NCBI GenBank assembly: GCA_007131555.1 | Contig: SLQH01000477.1 | Coordinates: forward strand, 1-30,626 | Length of the DNA stretch: 30,626 nucleotides | Direction of reading: 5' to 3' | Origin: Planctomycetota bacterium | GTDB lineage: Bacteria; Planctomycetota; UBA11346 | Part shown: in pieces, positions 24,201-30,626 of the stretch | How the letters are laid out: the number at the start of each line of letters is the position of its first letter | Numbering within the stretch: position 1 is the first letter of the stretch | The notes under the pieces: generated by a model | The model's database searches: none | The model's input: the letters and a program-made list of their open reading frames with translations, nothing else | What the model was told of the DNA's origin: nothing | Program-made: the position numbers and the translations under genes

Positions 24201-24848
24201 GACATCATGCAGGATGTGATCCTGGCGATTGAGATAATGGACCCAGTTGGTTGCCACCAGGGGCAGGTCGAGATGTCGGGCCAGTTCGATGTTGCCGGCC
24301 AGGGCGCTGACGGGCCCTTCATCACCATGATTGCAGACCTCGACGAACAGACGGTCGGCAAAGATGTCACGCAGGATGCCGGCCTGCCGCTCGGCCTCTT
24401 GGGGGGCACCAGCGAGCAGATGGTGATTGAGAAAGCCATCCGGACCGGCCCCGGTCAGGCAGATCAGCCCGGGCGCATAGCGGGCGATGCGTTCGATATC
24501 GACCCGTGATTCGTAGTAGAAGCCCTCCAGCCAGCCTTCACTGACCAGACGGACCAGATTGCGGTAGCCGGTGGTGTCAGCAGCCAACAGGACCAGCTGC
24601 AGCATGTCGCGGGTCTTTTCGGTCATGCCCAGCGGGGCGATGTTGACCTGACAGCCGATGATGCCCTTGATGCCCGCCTTGTGGCAACGGCTGTGCAGAT
24701 CGAAGGCCCCAAACAGGCCGCCGCGATCGGTCAGGGCGATGGCGTCCATGTTGCGGTCCAGGGCTCCCTGCACCAGCGTGGCGACGGTATTCGTCGATTC
24801 CAGCAAGGTGAAATGGGAATGGACATGCAAATGGACGAAGTCAGGCAC
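21240..24848 (-). CDS. dnaE: DNA polymerase III alpha subunit
   Basis: 1202 residues, full-length DnaE, the replicative polymerase. N-terminal PHP domain with HLHVHSHFTLLES (6-18) and ALTDRGGLFG (38-47). Polymerase palm: GPGRGSAAGSLVAYA (353-367) and the catalytic aspartates in MPDIDIDFCKDGRG (393-406). Fingers and beta-binding regions follow (FNKSHSACYG..YWTAYMKA), then the HhH region and an OB fold (VIVGAVVLSRRDIKTKSGKPM, ~1000-1060). A charged insert, KRQRRRRPAQTQDGNEANDGEAMDDDTEE, lies near 1085-1115 and is unusual. The start is GTG 24848 with GAGGA close by. The stop overlaps the ABC ATPase start. Confidence 0.96.
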   Translation of the reverse strand: MPDFVHLHVHSHFTLLESTNTVATLVQGALDRNMDAIALTDRGGLFGAFDLHSRCHKAGIKGIIGCQVNIAPLGMTEKTRDMLQLVLLAADTTGYRNLVRLVSEGWLEGFYYESRVDIERIARYAPGLICLTGAGPDGFLNHHLLAGAPQEAERQAGILRDIFADRLFVEVCNHGDEGPVSALAGNIELARHLDLPLVATNWVHYLNRQDHILHDVQLAVQKVTTLEDPRRKRMPSDRFHLASAEEMAELFADLPEAISNTRRVSEMCASDVLPTGSYHLPYFTCPDNLSDIDYLRQLCATGMQQRYHGNPPPEADERLDFELQTIAEMGFAAYFLIVADFINWAKNENIPVGPGRGSAAGSLVAYAIGITDICPLRYGLLFERFLNPGRKSMPDIDIDFCKDGRGRVIDYVSQKYGSEAVVQIMTLGTMKARMAIKDVARAYGWTPEDAQTLANLVPEDPSGKHTIPVCLGHKPIKDDTYDVAEPMLARYTHDDRAKQVFDTAAGLENLGRSLGVHACGVIIAPGPVHDYVPVCAVKGRPATQYDMTQVEACGLLKMDFLGLKTMSILKTAADIAAQVDGARIDFPSLPLDDRRTFQFLGTGETLGVFQCESTGFQQLIRHLQPDRFEDMIALVALYRPGPLGANMHIDYCERKHGRQKVEYPHPVLEAILQETYGLYIYQEQVMNIARELCGFSPAEADDLRKAMGKKILAMLQSLRERFIAGALERHDFPAEKSAAMWENILGFASYCFNKSHSACYGLIAYWTAYMKAHHFAAFMTANLIYEMGNKDKMTLFSQELQRRNIPVLPPDINESGWEFTYTGTSVRFGFGGIKGVGHNAAQHLSALRDQDGPFTSLFDLCARINTRTVNKRVIEHLVKTGAFDSLHPNRQAACAAIDMAFDRGQRIAKTKAAAQATLFDAFEEDEAFRAQTQALPVMEDWGLGQRLAFEKELTGYWISSHPLNEHRATLDLHATHRSIDLIARPAGDVIVGAVVLSRRDIKTKSGKPMSILSLEDDHGRFEGVLFAGRENRRGIYEPGPCERFAADCTPDLVALFQGTVDKRQRRRRPAQTQDGNEANDGEAMDDDTEEIPSLIIAEMVPIDLAGERLTREITLHVDAEDPLTPQRLAQTRDLMAAHNGTCPVTALVQTGHDVLLTLRCGDGWQVHPSEAILAGLQDIWTETGVSVRHGRLGDDHSRSQTR

Positions 24849-24885
24849 GGGTTCCTCGTCGTCCGGTCGACCCCGCGGCCGGGAG

Positions 24886-26217
24886 TCAGAAGCGGATATG
24901 GCCGTTGAGGCCGAAGATGCTGATCATATCCTTGCCGGGGTCGTTGCGCGGGGCGACTTCGCGGAAGGCGTCGCCGGGCAGGAATATGCCGCCGAACAGG
25001 CCGAAGGAGGTGAACTCATTGTAGTGCCAGGTCAGCGTCAGGTCGTATTCCTGACCGAAGTCACGCGATCCGCCCAAGCTGCGATTGAGACGATACAGGG
25101 CTGCGACGGCCTTGGTCGTGAAGCCCCGGCGGGATCCAGGATCGCCAAATGACTGTTCAAAGGTCAGCTTGAAGGCATCCAGATTGCCCAGCATGTAGCC
25201 GGATAGTTCGCCGTAGCGTTCATGCTCGACGATCAGGGTATCGCTCACGCCTTCCCAGGGAGCAACGAAGGCGCCCAGGTTCCGATCGCCGACGCGATGA
25301 CCGGACAGGTGGTCATATTGCAGGGTCAGGACGGGGCTGTTGTCCTGCATGGCGGCCTGCTCCAGTTGCCACTGCATGCCGACGCTCAGTCCCAGACCCT
25401 TGAACTTGGTGTCGCTGTCAACATCGCCACTCTGGAACACGGTTTCGGCAAACAAATCGATGCCGTGGTCAAAGCGCATTTCCACGCCCAGGGAGTAGGA
25501 ATGCAGTTCGCGACCGTATTCGGGCAGATTGGCTCCGTCGACATCTCTGGTGGCAGCCAGGGGAACGTTGCGGGCGATGCTCAGCATCCCGGTGAAGAAC
25601 AGACGGTCGTCACCCAGGCGATCCGGTTGCCAGTCACCGGCAATGCCATAGATGGAGGTGCGGTCTCCGAGCTTGCCGCTGGTGTTGCCGTCGTGACCGG
25701 AGCTTTCTTCGATGATGAAGCCGAACGGCGACAGGGTGAAATTATCGACCTCCCAGTAGGCGCGGACGCCATCCCAGCGGTTGACCTCGGGATTGTCGGC
25801 GCGACTGTCATAGAGGAATCCGCCCCGGCCTGGGCGCAGATTCCAGCTGACCGGCTGCCGACCGATGCGCAGATGCAGTTCCGGACGCAGGAACTGACGC
25901 AAATCGATGTAGGCCTCATTGAGGGCGACGCGAGAGCGGGCATCGTCTTCATCGTCTCCGGCGATGCCCTGGTAGACAAAGCCGATGCTCAAGGCGACGC
26001 TGTCCTCAAACTTGATCTGGGTGCCGAGTCCGCAGCGGATCCACATCTGCTCCAGACGATCGTGGGCATCGCTGTCGCCATCAAGATAGTTGTTCTGGCT
26101 GATGCCTTCGATGAGCAGTTCACCGGTCAATACCTGTTCGGTCTCGACGGCCTGCAGGTTGATCAGCGCGGCCAGGCTACCGACGACGGGGAGCAGGCGG
26201 GGTACGGAAACGGACAT
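24886..26217 (-). CDS. Outer-membrane barrel protein, alginate-export-like
   Basis: 443 residues. A hydrophobic N-terminus (LLPVVGSLAALINLQA, ~8-23) acts as export signal. The body alternates polar and non-polar residues in short strands separated by Asp/Gly loops and ends in phenylalanine (GLNGHIRF), the usual barrel C-terminus. The segment ELHLRIGRQPVSWNLRPGRGGFLYDSR resembles the alginate-export porin (AlgE) family, which forms 18-strand channels. GAGGTG precedes ATG 26217. It lies between the Gfo/Idh/MocA gene and dnaE on the same strand, so it may import or export sugars handled by that enzyme. The substrate is unproven. Confidence 0.78.
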   Translation of the reverse strand: MSVSVPRLLPVVGSLAALINLQAVETEQVLTGELLIEGISQNNYLDGDSDAHDRLEQMWIRCGLGTQIKFEDSVALSIGFVYQGIAGDDEDDARSRVALNEAYIDLRQFLRPELHLRIGRQPVSWNLRPGRGGFLYDSRADNPEVNRWDGVRAYWEVDNFTLSPFGFIIEESSGHDGNTSGKLGDRTSIYGIAGDWQPDRLGDDRLFFTGMLSIARNVPLAATRDVDGANLPEYGRELHSYSLGVEMRFDHGIDLFAETVFQSGDVDSDTKFKGLGLSVGMQWQLEQAAMQDNSPVLTLQYDHLSGHRVGDRNLGAFVAPWEGVSDTLIVEHERYGELSGYMLGNLDAFKLTFEQSFGDPGSRRGFTTKAVAALYRLNRSLGGSRDFGQEYDLTLTWHYNEFTSFGLFGGIFLPGDAFREVAPRNDPGKDMISIFGLNGHIRF

Positions 26218-26297
26218 CAGAGCACCTCGTGGCTGGATCAGGGGAGTCCTTCACGGTCGAGCCGGGACTCTAGGCCCTCGGTCGCCACGGGCAAGCG

Positions 26298-26325
26298 CTG
26301 AGCCCTGCCCCCAGGGCATCCTCAG
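26298..26325 (-). terminator. Possible hairpin at the end of the oxidoreductase gene
   Basis: GCCCTG/CAGGGC (26302-26317, loop CCCC) with outer CTGAG/CTCAG arms spans the stop codon. No U run follows on the minus strand, so termination is uncertain; it could also reduce expression of the barrel gene. Confidence 0.35.
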
Positions 26326-27404
26326 CCGCCGGCATGCTCGGCGGTCCAGACCTCCTGACGGCAAGCGCTGGCGGCGCTGGCGATGGCGGCATGGACCATG
26401 GCCAGGCTCTTGATGTTGTCGGCGGCGGCGGTCTCGGGCTGGCGGCCGTCGAGCAGGCAGGAGATGAAGTGGCGGATGGCACCATCGTGGCCCCGCCCTT
26501 CCACCGTTGGACAGTCCGCCGGGACCGGGATCGGCCCCAGGGCGCGGATCAGGTCGCCACCGTCCTCGGCGCTGGCCTGGGCCGGATCAACCAACCCTTC
26601 GGCCTGGATGTCCTGGTAGCCATCCCAGGTCACGGCTCCGGCGCTGCCGATGATGCGCCAGGCGCTCTCCCAGCTGGTTTGGGCCCCAGTGGCGGTCCAG
26701 CTGCCGCGATAGCTGAACATCGCCTCATCGAAGCGGAAACAGGCGCAGGCGCTGGCACCATGGCGATACCAGGAACCGACCGGGTTCCATTCGTCGGCCA
26801 CCACGCTGCGAGGGCTGCCGGGGGTGAACATGCGGGCCATGTCGAAGGTATGGATGGCCATGTCGAGCAGGAGGACGTGATCCATGCTGGCTCGGAAGCC
26901 GCCGAAGTGGGCGGCAATGAAGAAGTCGGCGTGGACGCTGTGGACGGTGCCGATGGCACCGCTGGCCAGGAAGGCCTGCAGTCGCCGGGCCTGGGGATTC
27001 CAGCGCCGGGTCTGGGTCACGGCATACAGCAGTCCGCTGGCACGGGCGGCGGCGACCATCTCCTGGGCCTGGGCCATGTCGGCGGCCATGGGCTTCTCGC
27101 CCAGCACATGACAACCGGCCGCCAGGGCGGTGGTGGTGATGGTGTGGTGGGCTTCGGGGACCGTGCAGTCGAAGACCACGGTCGCCCCGGAGTCCTTGAT
27201 CACGGTCGCCAGGTCCCGGCCGATGATCACCGACTGGTCGAGATCGTGGGCCTGCTGCAGGCGCTGGGCGGCCGCCAGATCGAGATCGACCAGACCGACG
27301 ATCCGGACCAGTTCGCGACAGGCATCGGTCTTCAGCCAGGCGTTGGAGATGCCGCCGCAGCCGGCCAGGACGACCGGGATCGGGGTGGTGAGGGGGGATG
27401 TCAT
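26322..27404 (-). CDS. Gfo/Idh/MocA family sugar oxidoreductase
   Basis: 360 residues. Members oxidise or reduce sugars and cyclitols with NAD(P). Rossmann start VVLAGCGGISNAWLK (11-25), the VLGEKPMA motif (~100-107) carrying the EKP signature, and LLLDMAIHTFDMARMF (~177-192), matching the family's catalytic D..iH..D pattern. The ATG at 27404 has GGAG nine bases upstream. It is divergent from an AraC regulator, a classic layout for sugar utilisation, and is followed by a barrel protein. The particular sugar cannot be told. Confidence 0.92.
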   Translation of the reverse strand: MTSPLTTPIPVVLAGCGGISNAWLKTDACRELVRIVGLVDLDLAAAQRLQQAHDLDQSVIIGRDLATVIKDSGATVVFDCTVPEAHHTITTTALAAGCHVLGEKPMAADMAQAQEMVAAARASGLLYAVTQTRRWNPQARRLQAFLASGAIGTVHSVHADFFIAAHFGGFRASMDHVLLLDMAIHTFDMARMFTPGSPRSVVADEWNPVGSWYRHGASACACFRFDEAMFSYRGSWTATGAQTSWESAWRIIGSAGAVTWDGYQDIQAEGLVDPAQASAEDGGDLIRALGPIPVPADCPTVEGRGHDGAIRHFISCLLDGRQPETAAADNIKSLAMVHAAIASAASACRQEVWTAEHAGG

Positions 27405-27535
27405 GGGACGCAGCTCCAGTGGTCAGGGTTCCAGATGGTGCAGTGACTGTGCCAGGTCCAAAGCGGCGGTCTTCCCGCTGCCTCCGATCGCATTCCTGGA
27501 TTGTCCGATCACTGAAGACGCCTATATCAGGGTCC
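27405..27535. promoter_or_regulatory. Divergent regulatory region, oxidoreductase / AraC
   Basis: 131 bp shared by two divergent starts. For the AraC gene, TTGTCC (27501-27506) and TATATC (27523-27528), 16 bp apart, resemble a promoter; transcription would then begin almost at the ATG. No clear repeated AraC sites were seen. Confidence 0.4.
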
Positions 27536-28414
27536 ATGGACAGGGAGTTCAGGATTCCGTCGAGCTGGGCGATGCGGTTGCCCATGGCCCCGCGTCATGA
27601 TCCGGAGCTGCATGTCCATCCGGTGCACGAGTTCTACATTGCCCATCGTGGTGGCTGGCAGCACATCAAGGGGGCGGTCCTGGCCATGAAGCACGGCGAC
27701 TGCTTCCTGTTTCCGGCCGGCATGCCGCATATCGGCAGCGGGGCCGAGCATGGGCTCAGCGAGGGCCTGGTGCTGAACGTTGATCCTCGTCTGCTGGATG
27801 ATGCTGCCCAGACGGGCCTGGAGGCCCGGCGGATGCTTGACGCCCTTTGTCGGCATGTGCATCGCCATGGCCCGGCGATTTCGCTGAGTCCTGAAGGTCG
27901 TCGGCAGGCGGCCAGGGCCATGATGCGGGTCATTGCCGAACACGCTGATTGGCGTCCAGCACGCAATATGGCGATCGTCTCCGCCATTCAGGCCTTTCTG
28001 GTGGTCCTGGCCCGTGATGGCACCTGTGCTGCGATGTGCCGGCCGTCCTTGCTTGAGAACGACCACAATAGCCAGCGGATTGAGATGGTCTGCTATTGGA
28101 TCGCCCAGCACTGCTTTGATCAGATCTCTGTGGCCCAGGCGGCGACTCTGGCCGGACTCAAGCGCAGTCGCTTTCATGAGGTCTTCCGCGCTGCTACTGG
28201 GGAGACCTTCACGGCCTATCTGACTCGCCTGCGCATTGAAGCGGCGCAGCGCCTGCTGGTGGAAAGCCGCCGCCCGGTGCTGGACATCTGTTTCCATGTC
28301 GGCTTCAACAGCGTGAGCCGTTTCTATGCCGCCTTTCGGGAGCGCAGTGGCCATAGTCCACAGGCCTGGCGGGACCAGCATCAAGGCCGACAAGAAAGCG
28401 CCGCTCCGGCATGA
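27536..28414 (+). CDS. AraC family transcriptional regulator
   Basis: 292 residues. N-terminal cupin-like sensor (~20-70: LHVHPVHEFYIAHRGGWQH, MKHGDCFLFPAGMPHIG). C-terminal AraC domain (~185-285) with two helix-turn-helices: ISVAQAATLAGLKRSRFHEVFRAATG and RRPVLDICFHVGFNSVSRFYAAFRERSGHSPQAWR. Such proteins bind a sugar and switch nearby genes; the divergent oxidoreductase is the obvious target. The open frame extends upstream to 27398 but this would run into the oxidoreductase; ATG 27536 begins just before the cupin. The 3' end forms the left arm of the gap terminator. Confidence 0.92.
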   Translation: MDREFRIPSSWAMRLPMAPRHDPELHVHPVHEFYIAHRGGWQHIKGAVLAMKHGDCFLFPAGMPHIGSGAEHGLSEGLVLNVDPRLLDDAAQTGLEARRMLDALCRHVHRHGPAISLSPEGRRQAARAMMRVIAEHADWRPARNMAIVSAIQAFLVVLARDGTCAAMCRPSLLENDHNSQRIEMVCYWIAQHCFDQISVAQAATLAGLKRSRFHEVFRAATGETFTAYLTRLRIEAAQRLLVESRRPVLDICFHVGFNSVSRFYAAFRERSGHSPQAWRDQHQGRQESAAPA

Positions 28415-28429
28415 GCAGGAGCGGCGCTT
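28396..28429 (-). terminator. Terminator of gap, shared with the AraC gene end
   Basis: A 12-bp perfect stem, AAGCGCCGCTCC (28396-28407) and GGAGCGGCGCTT (28418-28429), with a 10-base loop. On the minus strand it is followed by TTTCTTGTC, fitting Rho-independent termination 33 bp after gap. The stem covers the last codons of the convergent AraC gene. Confidence 0.75.
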
Positions 28430-28461
28430 GATAGGTCGTCAGAGAGGCAGATCAGGGGAGA

Positions 28462-29493
28462 TCAGATGCCCTTGCTGACCATGTACTTGAGCAGGTCGAC
28501 GACGCGGTTGGAGTAGCCCATCTCGTTGTCGTACCAGCTGACCAGCTTGAAGAAGCCGTCATTGAGGGCAACCGAGCTGCCGGCATCGTAGATGCTCGAC
28601 AGGCTGTCACCGATGAAGTCGCTGGAGACGACCTCGTCTTCGGTGTAGCCGAGGATGCCCTTGAGCTTGCCGTTGGCGGCTTCCTTCATGGCAGCATTGA
28701 TGGCCTCAAGGCTGCTGGGCTTCTCGCTGCGGAAGGTCAGATCGACCACCGAGACGGTGGGAGTGGGCACGCGGAAGGCCATGCCGGTGAGCTTGCCCTT
28801 GACCTGGGGCAGGACCAGGGCGACGGCCTTGGCGGCACCGGTGGTCGAGGGGATGATGTTGATGGCGGCGCTGCGGCCACCCTTCCAGTCCTTGGCCGAG
28901 GGGCCGTCGACGGTCTTCTGGGTGGCGGTGTAGCTGTGGACGGTGGTCATCAGGCCTTCGGCGATGCCGATGCCGGCGTCGAGGACGACCTTGACGACCG
29001 GGGCCAGACAGTTGGTGGTGCAGGAGGCATTGGAGACGATGGTGTCCTTGGCCGGATCGTAGGTCTCTTCGTTGACGCCCATGACCAGGGTCTTGACGCC
29101 GTCACCCTTGCCGGGGGCGGTGATGATGACGCGCTTGGCGCCGGCATCGAGGTGGGCCTTGGCCTTGACGTCCTCAACGAAGAAGCCGGTCGATTCAACG
29201 GCCACGTCGACCTTGAGGTCGGCCCAGGGCAGGTCGGCCGGATTGCGTTCGGCGCAGACCTTGATCTCGTGGCCATCGACCACCAGGATGTCGTTGCCCT
29301 TGGCTTCGACCTGGCTCTTGAAGCGACCCTGGATCGAGTCGTACTTGAGCAGGTAGGCGAGGTTGTCGGCGGCGACCAGGTCATTGACGGCCACGACCTC
29401 GATCTCCTTGCCGAACAGGCCCTGGTCACAGATGGCGCGGAAGAACAGGCGACCGATGCGGCCGAATCCGTTGATGGCGATGCGAACTGCCAT
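28462..29493 (-). CDS. gap: Glyceraldehyde-3-phosphate dehydrogenase
   Basis: 343 residues. Gap oxidises glyceraldehyde 3-phosphate to 1,3-bisphosphoglycerate with NAD in glycolysis. NAD-binding INGFGRIGRL (7-16), Asp38 in VVAVNDL, catalytic Cys158 in SNASCTTNCLAP, His in TTVHSYTATQ, GGRSAAINIIPSTTGAAKA, and the C-terminal SWYDNEMGYSNRVVDL. AAGGAG is seven bases before ATG 29493. It follows the small basic protein gene by 61 bp on the same strand and ends at a clear terminator. Codon use is strongly biased to C/G endings, as for highly expressed genes. Confidence 0.98.
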   Translation of the reverse strand: MAVRIAINGFGRIGRLFFRAICDQGLFGKEIEVVAVNDLVAADNLAYLLKYDSIQGRFKSQVEAKGNDILVVDGHEIKVCAERNPADLPWADLKVDVAVESTGFFVEDVKAKAHLDAGAKRVIITAPGKGDGVKTLVMGVNEETYDPAKDTIVSNASCTTNCLAPVVKVVLDAGIGIAEGLMTTVHSYTATQKTVDGPSAKDWKGGRSAAINIIPSTTGAAKAVALVLPQVKGKLTGMAFRVPTPTVSVVDLTFRSEKPSSLEAINAAMKEAANGKLKGILGYTEDEVVSSDFIGDSLSSIYDAGSSVALNDGFFKLVSWYDNEMGYSNRVVDLLKYMVSKGI

Positions 29494-29554
29494 GATGAGG
29501 CTCCTTCATGGGGGCGACGGACCGCCGTGGCGATCCGGGGTGTTGATGGTGGGG

Positions 29555-29716
29555 TTACTTGACCTTGATGCTGCGGACCTTGGGCAGTCCAAAGATGCCC
29601 TGGTCCTTGTCCCAGCGCTTGGTCGCCTTGAGCTGGTCAAGACGTTCCTGGCGGGTCAGGACGTTGCGATGCTTGGTCAGGCCGCCGCTGCCGGCGAAAC
29701 TACGATGGATGGTCAT
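29555..29716 (-). CDS. Small basic protein of the PVC-associated family
   Basis: 53 residues, very basic. The pattern MTIHRS..., KHRNVLTRQERLDQLK, and IFGLPKVRSIKVK matches what I recall of the 'small basic protein' family from Chlamydiae and Verrucomicrobia, thought to associate with the ribosome. AAGGA stands seven bases before ATG 29716, so this short start is preferred to longer in-frame ones. It is upstream of gap on the same strand. Function is not established; it is mainly useful as a lineage marker. Confidence 0.85.
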   Translation of the reverse strand: MTIHRSFAGSGGLTKHRNVLTRQERLDQLKATKRWDKDQGIFGLPKVRSIKVK

Positions 29717-29860
29717 GCTGAGATCCTTCCTGGTGACGCTGCCCGGTGGTGCCGATATCCGGGCGGAAGGGCACCATAGGCCCGATTGGCAAAACACAAG
29801 TGCCGACCCGCACCCCTTGGCCGGGGCTTGCCCCAGGGCTGCGACAGGTAGCATGCCTCC

Positions 29861-30442
29861 ATGATCGCCATCCAGCGTCTGGGCCTGATCGGAGTCCTGC
29901 TGCTGTGTGCCTGTGACCAGCAGCGCAGCGACACCCCGGCCATCGTTCGCGGCCAGGCCATGGCCCATGCCGACCATCTGGTCGAGTATCGGCGGCTGGA
30001 CTGGGGGCCGATCATCACCACCTGGGAGCCGGCCCCAGTGCCCGGCCTGCGGGGGGTGTGGTGGCAGATCGACTATCGTCCGGGCGAAACGGTACGCAGT
30101 GTCCTGGTGGATGCCGAATCGGGCTGGGCCCGCCTGCCGCCCGATGCGGTCCCCCTGCGCCGTCAGGCCTCCGGTCTGACCCCGGTGTCAGGACACTGGA
30201 TCATCGTGCTGGAAGACCCCCAGGTCGAGGACGGCAGCGGCCCAGCCCGGGTTGAGGCCCTGAATGCCCAACTGGCCGGGGACATCGAAGCCCTGGTCAG
30301 CCTGCGCCGCCTGCCCGACGGCCGGGTCCAGGCGGTCTACGGCTGGCGCGATGGCACCGGCATCCAACGCGACGCCCGTATCGCTGAACGCATCCAGCGC
30401 CGTCTCGGCCAACCGGTGCGCTGGCGCGACCTGTCGCAGTAG
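29861..30442 (+). CDS. Predicted lipoprotein of unknown function
   Basis: 193 residues. MIAIQRLGLIGVLLLCAC is a lipoprotein signal: Arg, hydrophobic core, lipobox LCAC with Cys18 as the likely lipidated residue, then DQQRSDTP. Asp follows the Cys at +2, which in E. coli favours inner-membrane retention; this rule may not hold here. The mature part has Trp-rich strands (WGPIITTWEP, GVWWQIDYRPGETV) and a helical C-terminus (IAERIQRRLGQPVRW). I do not recognise the family. ATG 29861 has only a weak upstream ribosome site (CAGG). It diverges from the small basic protein gene. Confidence 0.75.
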   Translation: MIAIQRLGLIGVLLLCACDQQRSDTPAIVRGQAMAHADHLVEYRRLDWGPIITTWEPAPVPGLRGVWWQIDYRPGETVRSVLVDAESGWARLPPDAVPLRRQASGLTPVSGHWIIVLEDPQVEDGSGPARVEALNAQLAGDIEALVSLRRLPDGRVQAVYGWRDGTGIQRDARIAERIQRRLGQPVRWRDLSQ

Positions 30443-30626
30443 AAACCGCAGTAGCACACCATCGTCGCTGTCGCCTCTTGCCTGTGTGGGCTAGGAGTTT
30501 GTAAGGGATAGCGACCGAAATGGCCCCGCCAGTCGACGTGTCAGTCTGTTGCTGACGGCCTAGCAGCATTATTACACGGAGTACCGGGCCTTGGCCCGCG
30601 TACATTGGCGGGCGATGATCCTTGAG

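Noticed and set aside
26334..27446. Plus-strand frame of 370 residues opposite the oxidoreductase
   Set aside because: Gly/Asp/His-rich shadow; the minus strand has the complete Gfo/Idh/MocA motifs.

Overview
The window is GC-rich chromosomal DNA from a Gram-negative bacterium (outer-membrane barrel, two-membrane export signals, lipoproteins). The best lineage clue is a 53-residue basic protein at 29555-29716. It resembles the 'small basic protein' family described from Chlamydiae, Verrucomicrobia and related groups, so I place the organism in or near the PVC superphylum. I cannot go further from sequence alone. Genes are tightly packed, with ATGA stop/start overlaps at five junctions (931, 8395, 9546, 19515, 21240).

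Layout, left: a DJ-1/PfpI protein and an acidic exported protein (minus) lie opposite a LolA-like exported protein (plus). This 2.5 kb block sits between two same-direction copies of a ~150-176 bp repeat (2-150, 2688-2863). These copies differ by exactly three 9-bp units. Next comes a trpD-like gene with a strongly structured leader, a large exported protein with three POTRA-like units but no visible barrel, and smpB. REP-like palindromes precede a minus-strand operon eda-hisC-dxr-nadK (KDPG aldolase, amino acid, isoprenoid and NADP synthesis).

Middle (11260-14012): an accessory island. It holds a fragment of a tyrosine recombinase 3' end, then an MntA/HepT toxin-antitoxin pair with the toxin gene broken, then a recombinase lacking its N-terminal domain, then an intact YefM/YoeB pair. 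The two recombinase 3' ends are homologous and each is followed directly by a toxin-antitoxin module. This suggests a tandem recombinase + TA cassette arrangement.

Right of the island: a 933-residue protein in which a family GT4 glycosyltransferase is fused through a lipobox-like hydrophobic segment to a GH5-like glycoside hydrolase. Its best ribosome binding site lies upstream in another frame, across a run of seven G. Then follow rny and a FetAB-type transporter (plus), meeting a minus-strand series in order of transcription: Gfo/Idh/MocA oxidoreductase, outer-membrane barrel, dnaE, ABC ATPase. A divergent AraC regulator, gap with a terminator, the small basic protein gene and a lipoprotein gene complete the window.

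No rRNA, tRNA or CRISPR array was recognised. In 30443-30626 I see no supported gene, only a 6-bp inverted repeat (30585-30598).
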